Source of the DNA: an uncultured Campylobacter sp.
GTDB taxonomy: Bacteria > Campylobacterota > Campylobacteria > Campylobacterales > Campylobacteraceae
Reading direction: 5' to 3'
DNA length: 5,181 nt
NCBI RefSeq assembly: GCF_938031315.1
Contig: NZ_CALHHT010000401.1
Span: 1-5,181 of the forward strand
A program made the translations under genes and the position numbers. Shown here in pieces: positions 4,784-5,181 of the stretch (its first letter is position 1; every line of letters begins with the position of its first letter). The notes under the pieces were generated by a model, which worked only from the letters and a program-made list of their open reading frames with translations, had not been told where the DNA came from and searched no databases.

Positions 4784-5181
4784 TTATTCCTTTATTAGTT
4801 TCTCGCGATTTTGCTCGTAAGCATCGCGTAAAAACGGATATAGATCCACCGCATCTTTGGTCATTTTTTCATAAAATTCCGGATCGCGCGAGTAATCGTT
4901 GAATAGTCTAAATCCGTTGACAGAGTTTCGTACCGTGCCGTCTTCGATATAGCTTATCGGATTTGTGAAATAATCTCCCACCATTCCGAAAGTATCGCGT
5001 AGATTGCTCTGCCCTAAGATCGGCCAGACGATGTGCGGACCTGCTGGCACGCCCCAATATCCGAGCGTCTGCCCGAAATCCTCGTCGTGGCGCGGAATTC
5101 CGTAGTATTTGCCCGCCATATCATTAAGTCCGCCGAAGCCGACGGTCGAATTGATCAAAAATCGCTTCGTCTCGTCCCAAG
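4784..5181 (-). CDS. mlaA: MlaA (VacJ) outer-membrane lipid-asymmetry lipoprotein, C-terminal 131 aa
   Basis: The reading frame is open to the right edge of the window, so the 5' part, with the signal peptide and lipobox, is missing. A TTG at 5158 is not the start. The residues before it (WDETKRF) continue the family motif as RFLINSTVGFGGLND, matching the RF-x-INST-x-G-x-GGL pattern of MlaA. Further hallmarks follow: DEDFGQTLGYWGVPAGPHIVWP, and GQSNLRDTFG with the family's LRD. MlaA is a ring-like outer-membrane lipoprotein, usually with a porin partner. It removes mislocalised phospholipid from the outer leaflet and passes it to MlaC. It is the first visible gene of the mlaA-mlaC-RND unit, and its promoter must lie outside the window. 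From memory the C. jejuni counterpart is Cj1371. Confidence 0.95.
   Translation of the reverse strand, partial: WDETKRFLINSTVGFGGLNDMAGKYYGIPRHDEDFGQTLGYWGVPAGPHIVWPILGQSNLRDTFGMVGDYFTNPISYIEDGTVRNSVNGFRLFNDYSRDPEFYEKMTKDAVDLYPFLRDAYEQNREKLIKE
4787..4793 (-). promoter_or_regulatory. mlaC ribosome binding site inside the end of mlaA
   Basis: AAAGGAA on the minus strand overlaps the last codons of mlaA (ATA AAG GAA), directly before its TAA at 4786-4784, and sits five bases from the mlaC ATG. The arrangement predicts that ribosomes finishing mlaA help start mlaC. Confidence 0.75.

Noticed and set aside
4503..4902. Two overlapping + strand open frames opposite mlaC and mlaA
   Set aside because: Both lie opposite clear mlaC and mlaA coding sequence in the other direction, and neither has a domain or good ribosome binding site.
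4784..5158. TTG at 5158 as the start of a short 124-aa protein
   Set aside because: The frame continues upstream to the window edge with MlaA-like residues (ETKRF before LINSTVGFGGL), so this is an internal codon of a truncated mlaA.

Overview
The window looks like chromosomal DNA from a Campylobacter, probably one of the higher-GC species such as the oral group. The reasons are the many AAATTT-type words in the intergenic DNA, the extended AT-rich spacers, a TATAAT box without a recognisable -35, and a gene order (mlaA, mlaC, RND transporter) that I recall from C. jejuni Cj1371-Cj1373. The species is inferred, not proven.

Layout, left to right. Positions 1-81 hold the last 26 codons of a + strand membrane protein. 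Positions 82-335 are non-coding, rich in inverted repeats, and end in a strong minus-strand terminator. All the other genes lie on the minus strand. 336-1112 encodes a lipoprotein of unknown function. 1261-1358 is a selenocysteine tRNA (selC) with its own TATAAT box. 1387-4173 encodes a 928-residue RND/MMPL-type (HpnN-like) lipid transporter. 4197-4781 encodes an MlaC-family periplasmic lipid carrier. 4784-5181 is the C-terminal part of mlaA (vacJ), cut by the right edge.

On the minus strand the order is mlaA, then mlaC (2 bp gap, with the mlaC ribosome binding site inside the last mlaA codons), then the RND gene (23 bp gap, TTG start). This is a tight operon whose three products could form one envelope path: MlaA in the outer membrane, MlaC as periplasmic shuttle, and the RND protein as the inner-membrane, presumably proton-driven partner. 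No MlaD (MCE), MlaE or MlaF gene is visible here. selC follows the operon directly and then the lipoprotein gene, which ends at the terminator.

The most unusual items are a roughly 100-residue Asn/Ala/Ser/Gln-rich insert in the second periplasmic loop of the RND protein, five PglB-type glycosylation sequons confined to its periplasmic loops, an asymmetric proton-relay motif, and non-canonical acceptor and D-arm pairing in the selC gene.
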